This document shows positions 45,909-53,836 of a DNA stretch of 64,000 bases, in pieces. Position numbers and translations under genes: made by a program. Each line of letters opens with the position of its first letter. The stretch's first letter is position 1. A model generated the notes under the pieces. It was not told the DNA's origin and ran no database searches. It saw nothing but the letters and a program-made list of their open reading frames with translations. Source of the stretch: Carboxylicivirga linearis (GTDB lineage: Bacteria > Bacteroidota > Bacteroidia > Bacteroidales > Marinilabiliaceae); NCBI RefSeq assembly GCF_018271995.1, contig NZ_JAGUCO010000002.1:496001-560000 (forward strand), read 5' to 3'.

Positions 45909-47729
45909 ATGAGAATAATCTTCCTCTTAACACTGATGATTGCAGGGATAGCCAAACCCTTGAGCGCACAAGATGCTAAATTTACAGCTCGTGCTCCTCA
46001 GGCAGTGGTTGCCGGAGACAAGTTTCAGTTGGTATACACATTAAATGCTGAAGGATCGGATATAAGACTTGGAAACACTGATAATTTTCAGATTTTAATG
46101 GGTCCAAGTACTTCCTACTCACAAAGCACTTCCATAATTAATGGTAAAGTTACACGCGAAACAACGTATTCGTTTACCTATGTTTTAAAGGCAGAAAAGG
46201 AAGGAAACTACAATATTCCTCCAGCTTCCATTAAAGTTGATGGGGAAAAGATTGAATCTAATGCAATTGATATAGAAGTTGTAAAAGCCGGCACTCAAAG
46301 TCAACAACCAAGTCAGGGACAAAGTGCACCTTCAAGTGCAGCTTCCAGTGATGATTTGTTTATTACCGTAACACCTTCTAAGAAATCAGTATATCAGAAT
46401 GAGTCATTGGTACTAACAACAAAAATTTATACCAAAGTTCAGTTAGATGGATTATCAGATATCAAACAACCCAATTTAAGTTCGTTCATTACTCAGGAAT
46501 TAAAACAACCAGAGGGAATCAATTGGTCAATTGAAAACATAAATGGTCGGACATACAATGTTGGTACTTATCAGCAGAAGTTGTTGTTCCCTCAGAAGTC
46601 TGGTAAATTAACCATTGAACCTACTGAAATTGAATTTTTGGTTCGTCAGCGAACTGCTCGTCGATCAAGAAGCATTTTTGATGATTTCTTTGAATCAAAT
46701 TACCGAAGCGTTAAAAAATCAGTTAAGTCAAAACCAATTACCATTAATGTAAAGCCGCTTCCTGCAGGCAGACCTGAAGGATTCTCAGGAGGTGTAGGCC
46801 GTTTAAACATGACAGCTTCAGTGAACAAAACAGAAGCAGAAATAAACGATGGTATTACATTAAAAATAACAGTTGATGGAACCGGGAACCATAAATTTAT
46901 TGAAGATCCGGAAATAAAATTCCCGGCTGATTTTGATGATTTTGACCCAAAAATTGCCAACAACACTACCAATTCGATTGCAGGTATGAAAGGAAGCAAA
47001 ACATATGAGTATTTGCTTATTCCTCGACATGCCGGAACATTCACCATTCCATCAATCAAGTTTAGCTATTTTGATCCATCAAGCGGAACTTACAAAACAA
47101 GTAACTCGCAAGATATTACCATTAATGTAGCAAAAGGTGAAGGTGGCGAAACCGGAAACAGTACTGTTGTTAGATCAACCGTTACCAAAGAAAATGTAAA
47201 GTTTATTGGTAAAGACATCCGTTTTATTAAAACAGGTAATGCCAGGTTAAAACCAATAGGCACCTTTATATTGGGTAGTTTAAGTTTCTTCTCATTATTA
47301 TTAGCGCCATTCTTCCTGTTTATTTTACTTTTTATTGTTTACCGTAAGAAAATAAAGGAAAATGCCAATATTCAATTAACCAAAACCAAGCGAGCTAATA
47401 AAGTAGCGAAAAAACGCTTGAAACAATCGGCTCATTTCCTTAAAGCGGGACAAAAAGAAGCATTTTATGAAGAGTTACTAAGAGCTTTATGGGGCTATAT
47501 GAGTGATAAATTAACCATTCCATTGGCTAAACTTTCAAAAGATAATATTAGTGATGAGCTTAGTAATTCAAATGTACAAAGAGATGTAATTACTGAAATT
47601 ATTGATATTATGGATACATGTGAATTTGCCCGTTATGCTCCAGCTTCAGGCACCAGTGAAATGGACAAATTGTATCAAAAAACAATTAATACTATAAGTA
47701 AGTTGGAAAATCAAATAAAAAGAAAATAA
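45909..47729 (+). CDS. batD: BatD
   Basis: A 606-residue protein starting at the ATG at 45909 (an in-frame TTG at 45888 is less likely because it precedes the signal peptide). Signal peptide MRIIFLLTLMIAGIAKPLSAQ, then BatD-type beta-sandwich domains (about 25-430) with FVLKAEKEGNYNIPPASIKVDG and YEYLLIPRHAGTFTIPSIKFSYFDP segments. One membrane span (LGSLSFFSLLLAPFFLFILLFIVY, about 450-473) precedes a cytoplasmic helical tail. BatE overlaps its stop by one base. Confidence 0.92.
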   Translation: MRIIFLLTLMIAGIAKPLSAQDAKFTARAPQAVVAGDKFQLVYTLNAEGSDIRLGNTDNFQILMGPSTSYSQSTSIINGKVTRETTYSFTYVLKAEKEGNYNIPPASIKVDGEKIESNAIDIEVVKAGTQSQQPSQGQSAPSSAASSDDLFITVTPSKKSVYQNESLVLTTKIYTKVQLDGLSDIKQPNLSSFITQELKQPEGINWSIENINGRTYNVGTYQQKLLFPQKSGKLTIEPTEIEFLVRQRTARRSRSIFDDFFESNYRSVKKSVKSKPITINVKPLPAGRPEGFSGGVGRLNMTASVNKTEAEINDGITLKITVDGTGNHKFIEDPEIKFPADFDDFDPKIANNTTNSIAGMKGSKTYEYLLIPRHAGTFTIPSIKFSYFDPSSGTYKTSNSQDITINVAKGEGGETGNSTVVRSTVTKENVKFIGKDIRFIKTGNARLKPIGTFILGSLSFFSLLLAPFFLFILLFIVYRKKIKENANIQLTKTKRANKVAKKRLKQSAHFLKAGQKEAFYEELLRALWGYMSDKLTIPLAKLSKDNISDELSNSNVQRDVITEIIDIMDTCEFARYAPASGTSEMDKLYQKTINTISKLENQIKRK

Positions 47730-48475
47730 TGAAACGATATATTTTATCCATACTATTATTTATTCCGCTTGCTTTATCTGCTCAAGACGGAAGATTTGAA
47801 AAAGCCAATAATCATTATATTAATGGTGAATTTGAGGAGGCTATTTCAAGCTATAACGAGATCCTTCAAACCGGCATGGAAAGTGGTAACCTGTATTATA
47901 ACCTGGGTAATGCCTATTATAAAAACGGTGAGTTGGCCAATGCTATATTAAATTATGAACGGGCATTACTCCTTAAGCCTCACGATAAAGATATACAGTA
48001 CAACCTTGAATTAGCATACAGCCAAACAGCTGATAAAATTGAAGACGTAGGGGAGATTTTTATTACTAAATGGATCACCTCATTTCGTAACAAAGCAACA
48101 TCAGACTTTTGGGCTTATGTGGGAATAGGCTGCTTTATATTAACCTTAATTGGAGCTGCTTTTTTCATTTATTCACGTTCAGTAGTATTAAAAAAGATTG
48201 GTTTTTACTTCGGAATAATATTTCTAATTCATGTAATTGTAACGCTATCATTTGCGTACAAACAAAGAGATAAACTCATTAACCGTGATCATGCCATTGT
48301 ATTTAGTCCAACGGTTACGGTTAAAAGTTCACCAGATGAAAGTGGAACAGAAATATTTATTCTACATGAAGGAACAAAAATAAAAATATTAAGTACCCTT
48401 GGCTCCTGGAAGGAAATTGAAATGGGTAATGGCAATATTGGATGGATTAAAGAAGAGGCTATAACTATCATCTAA
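47729..48475 (+). CDS. batE: BatE, TPR and SH3-like protein
   Basis: A 248-residue protein with a signal peptide (MKRYILSILLFIPLALSAQ), two TPR units (about 20-95; YYNLGNAYYKNGELANAILNYERALLLKPHDKDIQYNLELAY), two membrane spans (about 128-175) and a C-terminal SH3-like domain (about 190-248; VKSSPDESGTEIFILHEGTKIKIL...GWIKEEAI). It is the last gene of the bat unit and is followed by a terminator. Confidence 0.9.
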   Translation: MKRYILSILLFIPLALSAQDGRFEKANNHYINGEFEEAISSYNEILQTGMESGNLYYNLGNAYYKNGELANAILNYERALLLKPHDKDIQYNLELAYSQTADKIEDVGEIFITKWITSFRNKATSDFWAYVGIGCFILTLIGAAFFIYSRSVVLKKIGFYFGIIFLIHVIVTLSFAYKQRDKLINRDHAIVFSPTVTVKSSPDESGTEIFILHEGTKIKILSTLGSWKEIEMGNGNIGWIKEEAITII

Positions 48476-48516
48476 CATCTAGAAGAATCGATAGATCTTT
48501 GATTATTTAGAATATG

Positions 48517-48563
48517 AAAGACCTGTTGGAATGTGGATACATTTTGACAGGTCTTTTCTTTTT
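48517..48563 (+). terminator. Terminator of the bat operon
   Basis: AAAGACCTGT (48517-48526) pairs with ACAGGTCTTT (48547-48556), with a 20-nt loop and a following CTTTTT. Confidence 0.7.
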
Positions 48564-48607
48564 AATAGTATATCATAAGTAAGATTTAAAAGATACCTAG
48601 TAAAAAG

Positions 48608-48644
48608 CAAAAAACCTCTTTCATCCGTTGATGAAGAGGTTTTT
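48608..48644. terminator. Bidirectional hairpin, likely terminator of a small minus-strand transcript
   Basis: AAAACCTCTT-t-CATC pairs with GATG-AAGAGGTTTT around CGTT. The A-run on the left makes a T-run for minus-strand transcripts, which suits the small frame at 48698-48787. Confidence 0.65.
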
Positions 48645-48664
48645 CATAAAACACCCAAACTACC

Positions 48665-48698
48665 GATTGATGGACCACGGGCGTGGTCTGCATCAATC
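48665..48698. repeat. REP-like palindrome
   Basis: A near-perfect palindrome: GATTGATG-GACCACG-GG-CGTGGTC-tg-CATCAATC, with 8 and 7 bp stems separated by a two-base bulge. It is GC-rich compared with its surroundings and is not followed by T. It resembles REP/BIME-type elements or a stable 3' UTR stem. Confidence 0.6.
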
Positions 48699-48787
48699 TA
48701 CTTATCTTTATTAATAACCAGTTCGTCTATAATGTACCAACACATGAACATTCCTAAGACTATACCAACTATTGTTATTGAAACCAT
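48698..48787 (-). CDS. Putative 29-aa membrane micro-protein
   Basis: A short frame starting ATG at 48787 and stopping at the TAG at 48698: a hydrophobic segment VSITIVGIVLGMFMCWYII followed by a charged tail (DELVINKDK), the layout of a single-span small membrane protein. It is followed by the palindrome and terminator described at 48665-48698 and 48608-48644, which supports a short minus-strand transcript. A structured RNA without translation is the main alternative. No exact -7 box was found upstream. Confidence 0.4.
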   Translation of the reverse strand: MVSITIVGIVLGMFMCWYIIDELVINKDK

Positions 48788-48935
48788 ATCATTAATCTTT
48801 GCGAGTAGTATTTCAATACCCTTGCCAAAAATTATATAACATTGATATACTGATATTTAATAAAATCACCCGCCTCCACTCATTCCATTATTTGGAAATT
48901 TGTTCGTTCTATGGAATAATTACAGTTTTTAAAAA

Positions 48936-49589
48936 CTATTTATTTCCTTCTTTTAGTAATTCTTGAAGAGAAAAAGATATTTCTTGTATACCGTCGGCAT
49001 AGGATGCCACCTGATATTGAGGAAAGTAAAATTGTATTGAATCATTTGACAGAACAAAATGAGAAAAATCGCTTAAGGTTTCTGTACCTTCATCCACAAA
49101 TCCTTCATAACCTAACTTCTTCTTCAGCTGTTTCCGGCTTTGTGCTTGAAGATTTTCAAAATATGAACCTTTAAGAACATCTGCTAAATCAATCAACTCC
49201 TTAGTATTAGCATCAATTACGTAGGATTTCAACAATGTATTTCCATGCGCACCTCCAGTAAACAGATAATTATAAAACAGCAAAGACACCTTTCCATCAT
49301 TTGACGTAAAAACCTCTACATTAACCACTTGTTCATTTTTCCAATTTTCGGAAATACGCTCTACCCCTATATCCGATTTAAATTGTTTACTTTCTTTTTC
49401 AATTTCAGTTAACACAATACCATCAATAAACTCATTGTTAAAAACAGGGTAATTAAATAACTGCTTAAAATTATCTGTCTCTTCAGATACTTGCTTGACT
49501 TCATATCTCCATTCATCATTTGAAGTTCTTGTACAATTACATGATGCTAACAGAAGTAATGAAGCCGCCAGAATTAAAGTAAATTTCAT
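48936..49589 (-). CDS. DUF3298/DUF4163-like lipoprotein
   Basis: A 217-residue lipoprotein: signal peptide with lipobox LLASC (Cys near residue 17). The rest fits the RsiV-like DUF4163/DUF3298 group: YEVKQVSEETDNF...NNEFIDGIVLTEIEKES (about 29-67), LFTGGAHGNTLLKSYVID (about 110-127) and SDFSHFVLSNDSIQFYFPQYQVASYADGIQEISFSLQEL at the end. Family members bind lysozyme or peptidoglycan ligands in some Firmicutes; the role here is unknown. Its ATG lies only four bases past the T-side of a 14-bp hairpin. Confidence 0.8.
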   Translation of the reverse strand: MKFTLILAASLLLLASCNCTRTSNDEWRYEVKQVSEETDNFKQLFNYPVFNNEFIDGIVLTEIEKESKQFKSDIGVERISENWKNEQVVNVEVFTSNDGKVSLLFYNYLFTGGAHGNTLLKSYVIDANTKELIDLADVLKGSYFENLQAQSRKQLKKKLGYEGFVDEGTETLSDFSHFVLSNDSIQFYFPQYQVASYADGIQEISFSLQELLKEGNK

Positions 49590-49629
49590 AAAAAACGTTT
49601 GTAAATTATGTCATCAATTTACAAACGTT
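49590..49629 (-). terminator. 14-bp hairpin abutting the next start codon
   Basis: AACGTTTGTAAATT (49594-49607) and AATTTACAAACGTT (49616-49629) are a perfect 14-bp inverted repeat around ATGTCATC. On the minus strand it is followed by TTTTTT and then the ATG of the lipoprotein at 49589. It works as a terminator for 49653-50615 and would also occlude or control translation of the lipoprotein. Confidence 0.65.
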
Positions 49630-49652
49630 CTTCCTAAACTTAAACCTAAAAC

Positions 49653-50615
49653 CTATAAAGTAATCTTTCTTCCGAAGATTTTATTATTTTTCGATAAGAT
49701 GAGATAATAAGGAGACTCCTCATCTGTTACTTCAAATTCCTTTTTCATTTCACCCGATGGTACTTTTTCTTCTTTACTGGCAATCTCACCATCCTTTTTA
49801 ATCATTTCTACATCATATTTTCCACCTTCGGGTAAAATACACTCAATATGCAGTAAAGTTTGTTTCAACTCATTTTCTATCTTTTTCTCCACCTTCACTT
49901 GAAATTCCCTTACATCAAGTGGTTCATTTAATAATTTTTTTGTCGATACACCTATCTTTTTCAAAAAAGCTACTTCGTCCATAGGAATGGGCTCAATTGA
50001 AACAGTAGTTTTTGTGTGCCATTTAACAGGTGCTCCATCCCTAACCGATTTAATTACATAGGAGGTTTTATCATCTCCTTCTTCCCCATCTCTAACCTGA
50101 ATAGTTTTCTTTATCACCTTTACATGATTACCTTCTTCATCCACAAAACTTTCTACATCAACAGTATTTTCACCAACTCCTTCTCCAATAAAAATCATTT
50201 TATGAGGTTCAGCAATATCAAAACCTTCCAAATCTTCCATTTCAATACCCTTCTCCTTCATTATTCTCTCAATTTCCTTATGCATCTCTTCCATATTGCC
50301 TTCAAAATTGAAATTGAAATCCATATCAGTCAAAGAGTCCATTTTAAAGGCTAGCACTTGCATTTTCTTATCCAAACCTTTTGTATGTGCTTCTACAATA
50401 CTATCAATATTCATATGCATTGCGTCTTCATCAAAATCAAAGACCATCACCTCTTCTGTAAATGTTGAATCAATTTTAACAGTAGCTGAGTCACCATCCG
50501 TCACCACCTTCACCTTTACTACTTTTTGTTGAGCAAAAGTTGAAAAACAACTTATCATCATCAATGCCAATATCAATATCGACAAAGGATTTCTTTTTTT
50601 GTAGTTTTTTGCCAT
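49653..50615 (-). CDS. Exported acidic protein divergent from a two-component system
   Basis: A 320-residue exported protein of unrecognised family. After the signal peptide (about residues 12-30; PLSILILALMMISCFSTFAQQ) comes an acidic, Met/His-rich part (FDEDAMHMNIDSIVEAHTKG, then MEEMHKEIERIMKEKGIEMEDLEG, about 55-130). The C-terminal 85 residues look like a beta-sandwich ending (KYDVEMIKKDGEIASKEEKVPSGEMKKEFEVTDEESPYYLILSKNNKIFGRKITL). It is divergent from the kinase at 50769 and shares a promoter region with phased GTTAA repeats, so it is a probable target of that system. Confidence 0.65.
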   Translation of the reverse strand: MAKNYKKRNPLSILILALMMISCFSTFAQQKVVKVKVVTDGDSATVKIDSTFTEEVMVFDFDEDAMHMNIDSIVEAHTKGLDKKMQVLAFKMDSLTDMDFNFNFEGNMEEMHKEIERIMKEKGIEMEDLEGFDIAEPHKMIFIGEGVGENTVDVESFVDEEGNHVKVIKKTIQVRDGEEGDDKTSYVIKSVRDGAPVKWHTKTTVSIEPIPMDEVAFLKKIGVSTKKLLNEPLDVREFQVKVEKKIENELKQTLLHIECILPEGGKYDVEMIKKDGEIASKEEKVPSGEMKKEFEVTDEESPYYLILSKNNKIFGRKITL

Positions 50616-50653
50616 AATTTGGAGTATTAATTAAAACCATTCCTTACTGTTTA

Positions 50654-50661
50654 CAAAGCTA
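50654..50661 (-). promoter_or_regulatory. -7 box for the acidic exported protein
   Basis: The minus strand reads TAGCTTTG, an exact TAnnTTTG match. No -33 TTTG is visible at the usual spacing; the GTTAA repeats occupy that position. Confidence 0.5.
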
Positions 50662-50683
50662 CAAACACCCTGATTTCAATACG

Positions 50684-50720
50684 GTTAAGCTTCGGTTAAA
50701 AAGAGTTAATGAAAAGTTAA
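50684..50720. promoter_or_regulatory. Four phased GTTAA direct repeats, likely response-regulator site
   Basis: GTTAA begins at 50684, 50695, 50705 and 50716, with spacing of 11, 10 and 11 bp (one helical turn). OmpR/PhoB-family regulators typically bind tandem repeats with this phasing. The block lies between the divergent exported-protein gene and the kinase gene, whose operon encodes such a regulator. A weak promoter TTTC-N20-TATCTTTA (50725-50756) points to the kinase gene. Confidence 0.6.
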
Positions 50721-50768
50721 GTTCTTTCTGATGCATAAGGTAATCTATTATCTTTACACCTGAAAGCA

Positions 50769-52379
50769 ATGCCTATGAAACGTAAGTCAATACTTGGATT
50801 AATATTATTAATGAGTCTCTCGCTGTTGGGAATTATTGCTGCTCAATATCTTTGGATCAAGCAGTCAATTAAAGTTCAACGCGAAAAATTTCATGTTAGT
50901 GCCTACGAAGCTCTTGATAATACAGTTAAAAGGCTGGAAAAGGAGTACAATGCACAGTTTCTTTATAACAGCTTCTTTCCTAACATGAATACAATTCGCC
51001 CCTCTAAGAGGACTATTGATTCAAGCAAAGTGGTGATACAACAAAAACTTTCGAACGGCACCTATAAATTTAAGCAAGATACTGTTATTACTAAGAATGG
51101 AGCTCGCATAGAGGCGCATGTTGAAATTGGTCCTAACAGCAGAGAACAAAAAGTATGGATAAGCGCAGGCGGTCCCTCTATCAACCTTCAGGACCTGGAG
51201 GTTCAAATGAACCAAATTGAAGACTCTATTAACGATGTATTGGAAGGTGTAAGCAAGAAAGACAATGCATTGATAGAGATATTTAATCAAATGCAGTATG
51301 AAATAAAAAACCGTCATAATCCACTACAAAACAGATTGAATCTGAAGAATATATCAGATGTAATTAACGACGAACTTAATCAGAATGGTATAGATACCGA
51401 TTTTGAATACGGTGTATTTGATCAATATTCGAGAAAACTACTTCAATACCATTCCTCGGATTTTGATCTTGAAACAGCCAAAAAAAATTCAGCTATTGCT
51501 GTTAACCTTTTTCCCCGTGATATTTTCAGAAGCATTTCGCCATATGAGTTGGTTGTTTATTTTCCTGATATGGCAACCTACTTATACAAAACACAAGGAT
51601 GGATGTTATTTCTGTCAACCATCTTTACCATTTTTATCTTGATCACCTTTTTCTTAACCATTCGAATGATATTAAATCAGAAAAAGGTTTCGCAGATAAA
51701 AACCGACTTTATCAATAACATGACCCATGAGTTTAAAACTCCTATTGCAACCATAAGTCTGGCCACCGATAGCATTTTAAATCCAATGATTTTAGGAAAC
51801 GAGAACCAAATGAAAAACTTTCTTAAAATTATAAAGGAAGAAAACAGTAGAATGAACAGCCATGTGGAGAGGGTATTGCAAATGTCGCTGATAGAAAAGA
51901 AAGACTTTAGTGTGGTTAAGAGTCCGCAGGATATTCACGAAATCATTCTTCAGGCCATCGATAGTATACAATTACTGATGAATGAAACTGGAGGAACAAT
52001 CACTCATCAGCTCAAGGCCGAATTATCGGTTTTTAAAGTGGATCAGGTACATTTTGGTAACTTAGTTGTGAATTTGCTTGAAAATGCTTTAAAATATTCC
52101 GATAAGACACCAGAAGTACATGTATCAACGCAAAACACCAATAATGGGTTGGTACTTAAAGTGAAGGATAAAGGTATAGGAATGAGCAAAGAACAGCAAA
52201 ATAAAATATTTGAAAAATTCTACCGCGCTACAGGTGGAAATATTCATAATATCAAAGGTTTTGGTTTGGGCTTAAGCTATGTAAAAGCTGTTGTGGAAGC
52301 TCATGACGGAACAATATCAGTAAAAAGTAAAATCAATCAGGGAACAGAATTTAGTATTTTTCTTCCTTATAACGAATAA
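50769..52379 (+). CDS. Sensor histidine kinase, RprX-like
   Basis: A 536-residue sensor kinase. A first membrane span (about residues 10-28) and a second (about 275-300; GWMLFLSTIFTIFILITFFLTI) bound a roughly 250-residue periplasmic region. The kinase core has the H-box NNMTHEFKTPIATISL (His near 320), N-box NLVVNLLENALKYS, G1 KDKGIGM and G2 GFGLGLSYV. There is no receiver domain. The regulator gene starts 5 bp after its stop. The architecture matches the RprX kinases of Bacteroidota; the signal is unknown. Confidence 0.93.
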   Translation: MPMKRKSILGLILLMSLSLLGIIAAQYLWIKQSIKVQREKFHVSAYEALDNTVKRLEKEYNAQFLYNSFFPNMNTIRPSKRTIDSSKVVIQQKLSNGTYKFKQDTVITKNGARIEAHVEIGPNSREQKVWISAGGPSINLQDLEVQMNQIEDSINDVLEGVSKKDNALIEIFNQMQYEIKNRHNPLQNRLNLKNISDVINDELNQNGIDTDFEYGVFDQYSRKLLQYHSSDFDLETAKKNSAIAVNLFPRDIFRSISPYELVVYFPDMATYLYKTQGWMLFLSTIFTIFILITFFLTIRMILNQKKVSQIKTDFINNMTHEFKTPIATISLATDSILNPMILGNENQMKNFLKIIKEENSRMNSHVERVLQMSLIEKKDFSVVKSPQDIHEIILQAIDSIQLLMNETGGTITHQLKAELSVFKVDQVHFGNLVVNLLENALKYSDKTPEVHVSTQNTNNGLVLKVKDKGIGMSKEQQNKIFEKFYRATGGNIHNIKGFGLGLSYVKAVVEAHDGTISVKSKINQGTEFSIFLPYNE

Positions 52380-52384
52380 CACAC

Positions 52385-53083
52385 ATGGCAGAAGTTAAGA
52401 AGGTTTTTATGGTTGAAGATGATCGTAATTTTGGTACGGTCATGAAAGCTTACCTCGAAATAAATGGATTTTTAGTTACCTGGGTGAAAGATGGAATGTT
52501 AGCCTATCAAAAATTCAAAGAATCGGAATATGACATTTGCGTACTTGATGTTATGCTACCCAATGTTGATGGATTTACTATTGCCCGCCAGATAAAGGAA
52601 ACCAACGCAGATATTCCTATTGTTTTTCTAACCGCAAAAGTAATGAAGGAAGATGTACTGGAAGGATTTAGAACCGGAGCAGATGATTATATCACCAAGC
52701 CTTTTGATTCTGAAATTTTAATTTACAAGTTAAATGCCATCCTTAACCGTAAAAAATCAAGCGAAAGTAAGGAAACCAAGGAGTTTTATGACATTGGTGA
52801 AGCTAAGTTTAACCACTCGCTTCGTTACATAGAATTCCGCGACCAGAAGCATAAATTATCGCCCAAAGAAGCAGATTTACTAATGTTATTATGCCAGACT
52901 GAAAACAAAGTATTGGCCAGAGATACTGCCTTAAAACAAGTATGGGGTGAAACCGGATATTTTACAACCAGGAGTATGGATGTTTATATTACCAAATTAA
53001 GAAAATACCTAAAAGACGTTCCTAATGTGGAAATAATAAATATTCATGGAAGTGGTTATCAACTAAGTACCATACAACTGTAA
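52385..53083 (+). CDS. OmpR/PhoB-type response regulator, RprY-like
   Basis: A 232-residue regulator with a receiver domain (phospho-acceptor Asp near residue 53 in CVLDVMLPNVDGF; Lys near 103 in DDYITKPF) and a C-terminal winged helix (LSPKEADLLMLLCQTENKVLARDTALKQVWGETGYFTTRSMDVYITKLRKYLK). It matches the RprY group. Its likely binding site is the phased GTTAA array upstream of the kinase gene, consistent with autoregulation. Confidence 0.93.
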   Translation: MAEVKKVFMVEDDRNFGTVMKAYLEINGFLVTWVKDGMLAYQKFKESEYDICVLDVMLPNVDGFTIARQIKETNADIPIVFLTAKVMKEDVLEGFRTGADDYITKPFDSEILIYKLNAILNRKKSSESKETKEFYDIGEAKFNHSLRYIEFRDQKHKLSPKEADLLMLLCQTENKVLARDTALKQVWGETGYFTTRSMDVYITKLRKYLKDVPNVEIINIHGSGYQLSTIQL

Positions 53084-53135
53084 CTATTAAACAACTGTAA
53101 GCGTCGTATAACTGGTAACAAAAATTTAAAGACAG

Positions 53136-53762
53136 ATGCAAAAATTTTTATTCATTCTAATTCTTTTATCAGTTGGTAGGTATACATCCGCTCAGGAGGT
53201 AACCATTAATGAGTCGTTTGAAAACATAACAACTGTAGAAATCAACACTATTTTTAGCGATATTGAAATCTATGAAAGCGAAGGAAATAAGGTAACAGTT
53301 GATGGTTATGTCCGCTACTCGAACTCCAACCAGGAATACGAAATTAAGGCAATAAAAAAGGGTACAACTTTATATGTTTCTGTTGAACACCCTAAACGAT
53401 CAAAAGGCAATGCTTCGGGGAAATTTAAATTGACAATGCCGGCCATGACAGATGTTAGTTTAAATACTGTTAGTGGTAATGTAATTATCCAAGGGGTAGG
53501 TCAGAAGTTTGTAAAATTCAACACTGTTTCGGGTGATGTTTTAGCAGAAAAGATTGGCAGTAATTTAAAAGGAAACACTGTATCTGGTGATATTGAGGTA
53601 AAAGATATTAAAGGAAATTTAAAGCTAAGTTCCATCTCTGGCGATCAGTCTATTTCTGATGTAGATGGTAATTTTGATGGTTCTTCTATTTCAGGTGATT
53701 TCCGAATTAATAACCTCAAAGGCAATCGCAACATCTCAACAATTTCAGGTAGTGTAAGATAA
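53136..53762 (+). CDS. DUF4097-like exported beta-helix protein
   Basis: A 208-residue exported protein with signal peptide (MQKFLFILILLSVGRYTSAQ). After an N-terminal VTINESFENITTVEINTIFSDIEIYESEGNKVTV, the C-terminal half consists of short repeats with SGD and SGN turns (LNTVSGNVIIQGVG, FNTVSGDVLAEKIG, GNTVSGDIEVKDIKG, LSSISGDQSISDVDG, GSSISGDFRINNLKG), the beta-helix pattern of the DUF4097 putative adhesins. It follows the regulator by 52 bp and is probably part of the same unit. Confidence 0.85.
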   Translation: MQKFLFILILLSVGRYTSAQEVTINESFENITTVEINTIFSDIEIYESEGNKVTVDGYVRYSNSNQEYEIKAIKKGTTLYVSVEHPKRSKGNASGKFKLTMPAMTDVSLNTVSGNVIIQGVGQKFVKFNTVSGDVLAEKIGSNLKGNTVSGDIEVKDIKGNLKLSSISGDQSISDVDGNFDGSSISGDFRINNLKGNRNISTISGSVR

Positions 53763-53787
53763 ATCAACCATAAGTCAAAACATAAAA

Positions 53788-53825
53788 AAAACCGACATTC
53801 GATTCTTCAATGTCGGTTTTGTATT
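53788..53825. terminator. Bidirectional intrinsic terminator
   Basis: AAAACCGACAT (53788-53798) pairs with ATGTCGGTTTT (53810-53820) between two convergent genes, with A and T runs on both sides. Confidence 0.8.
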
Positions 53826-53836
53826 TTATTACTCAA

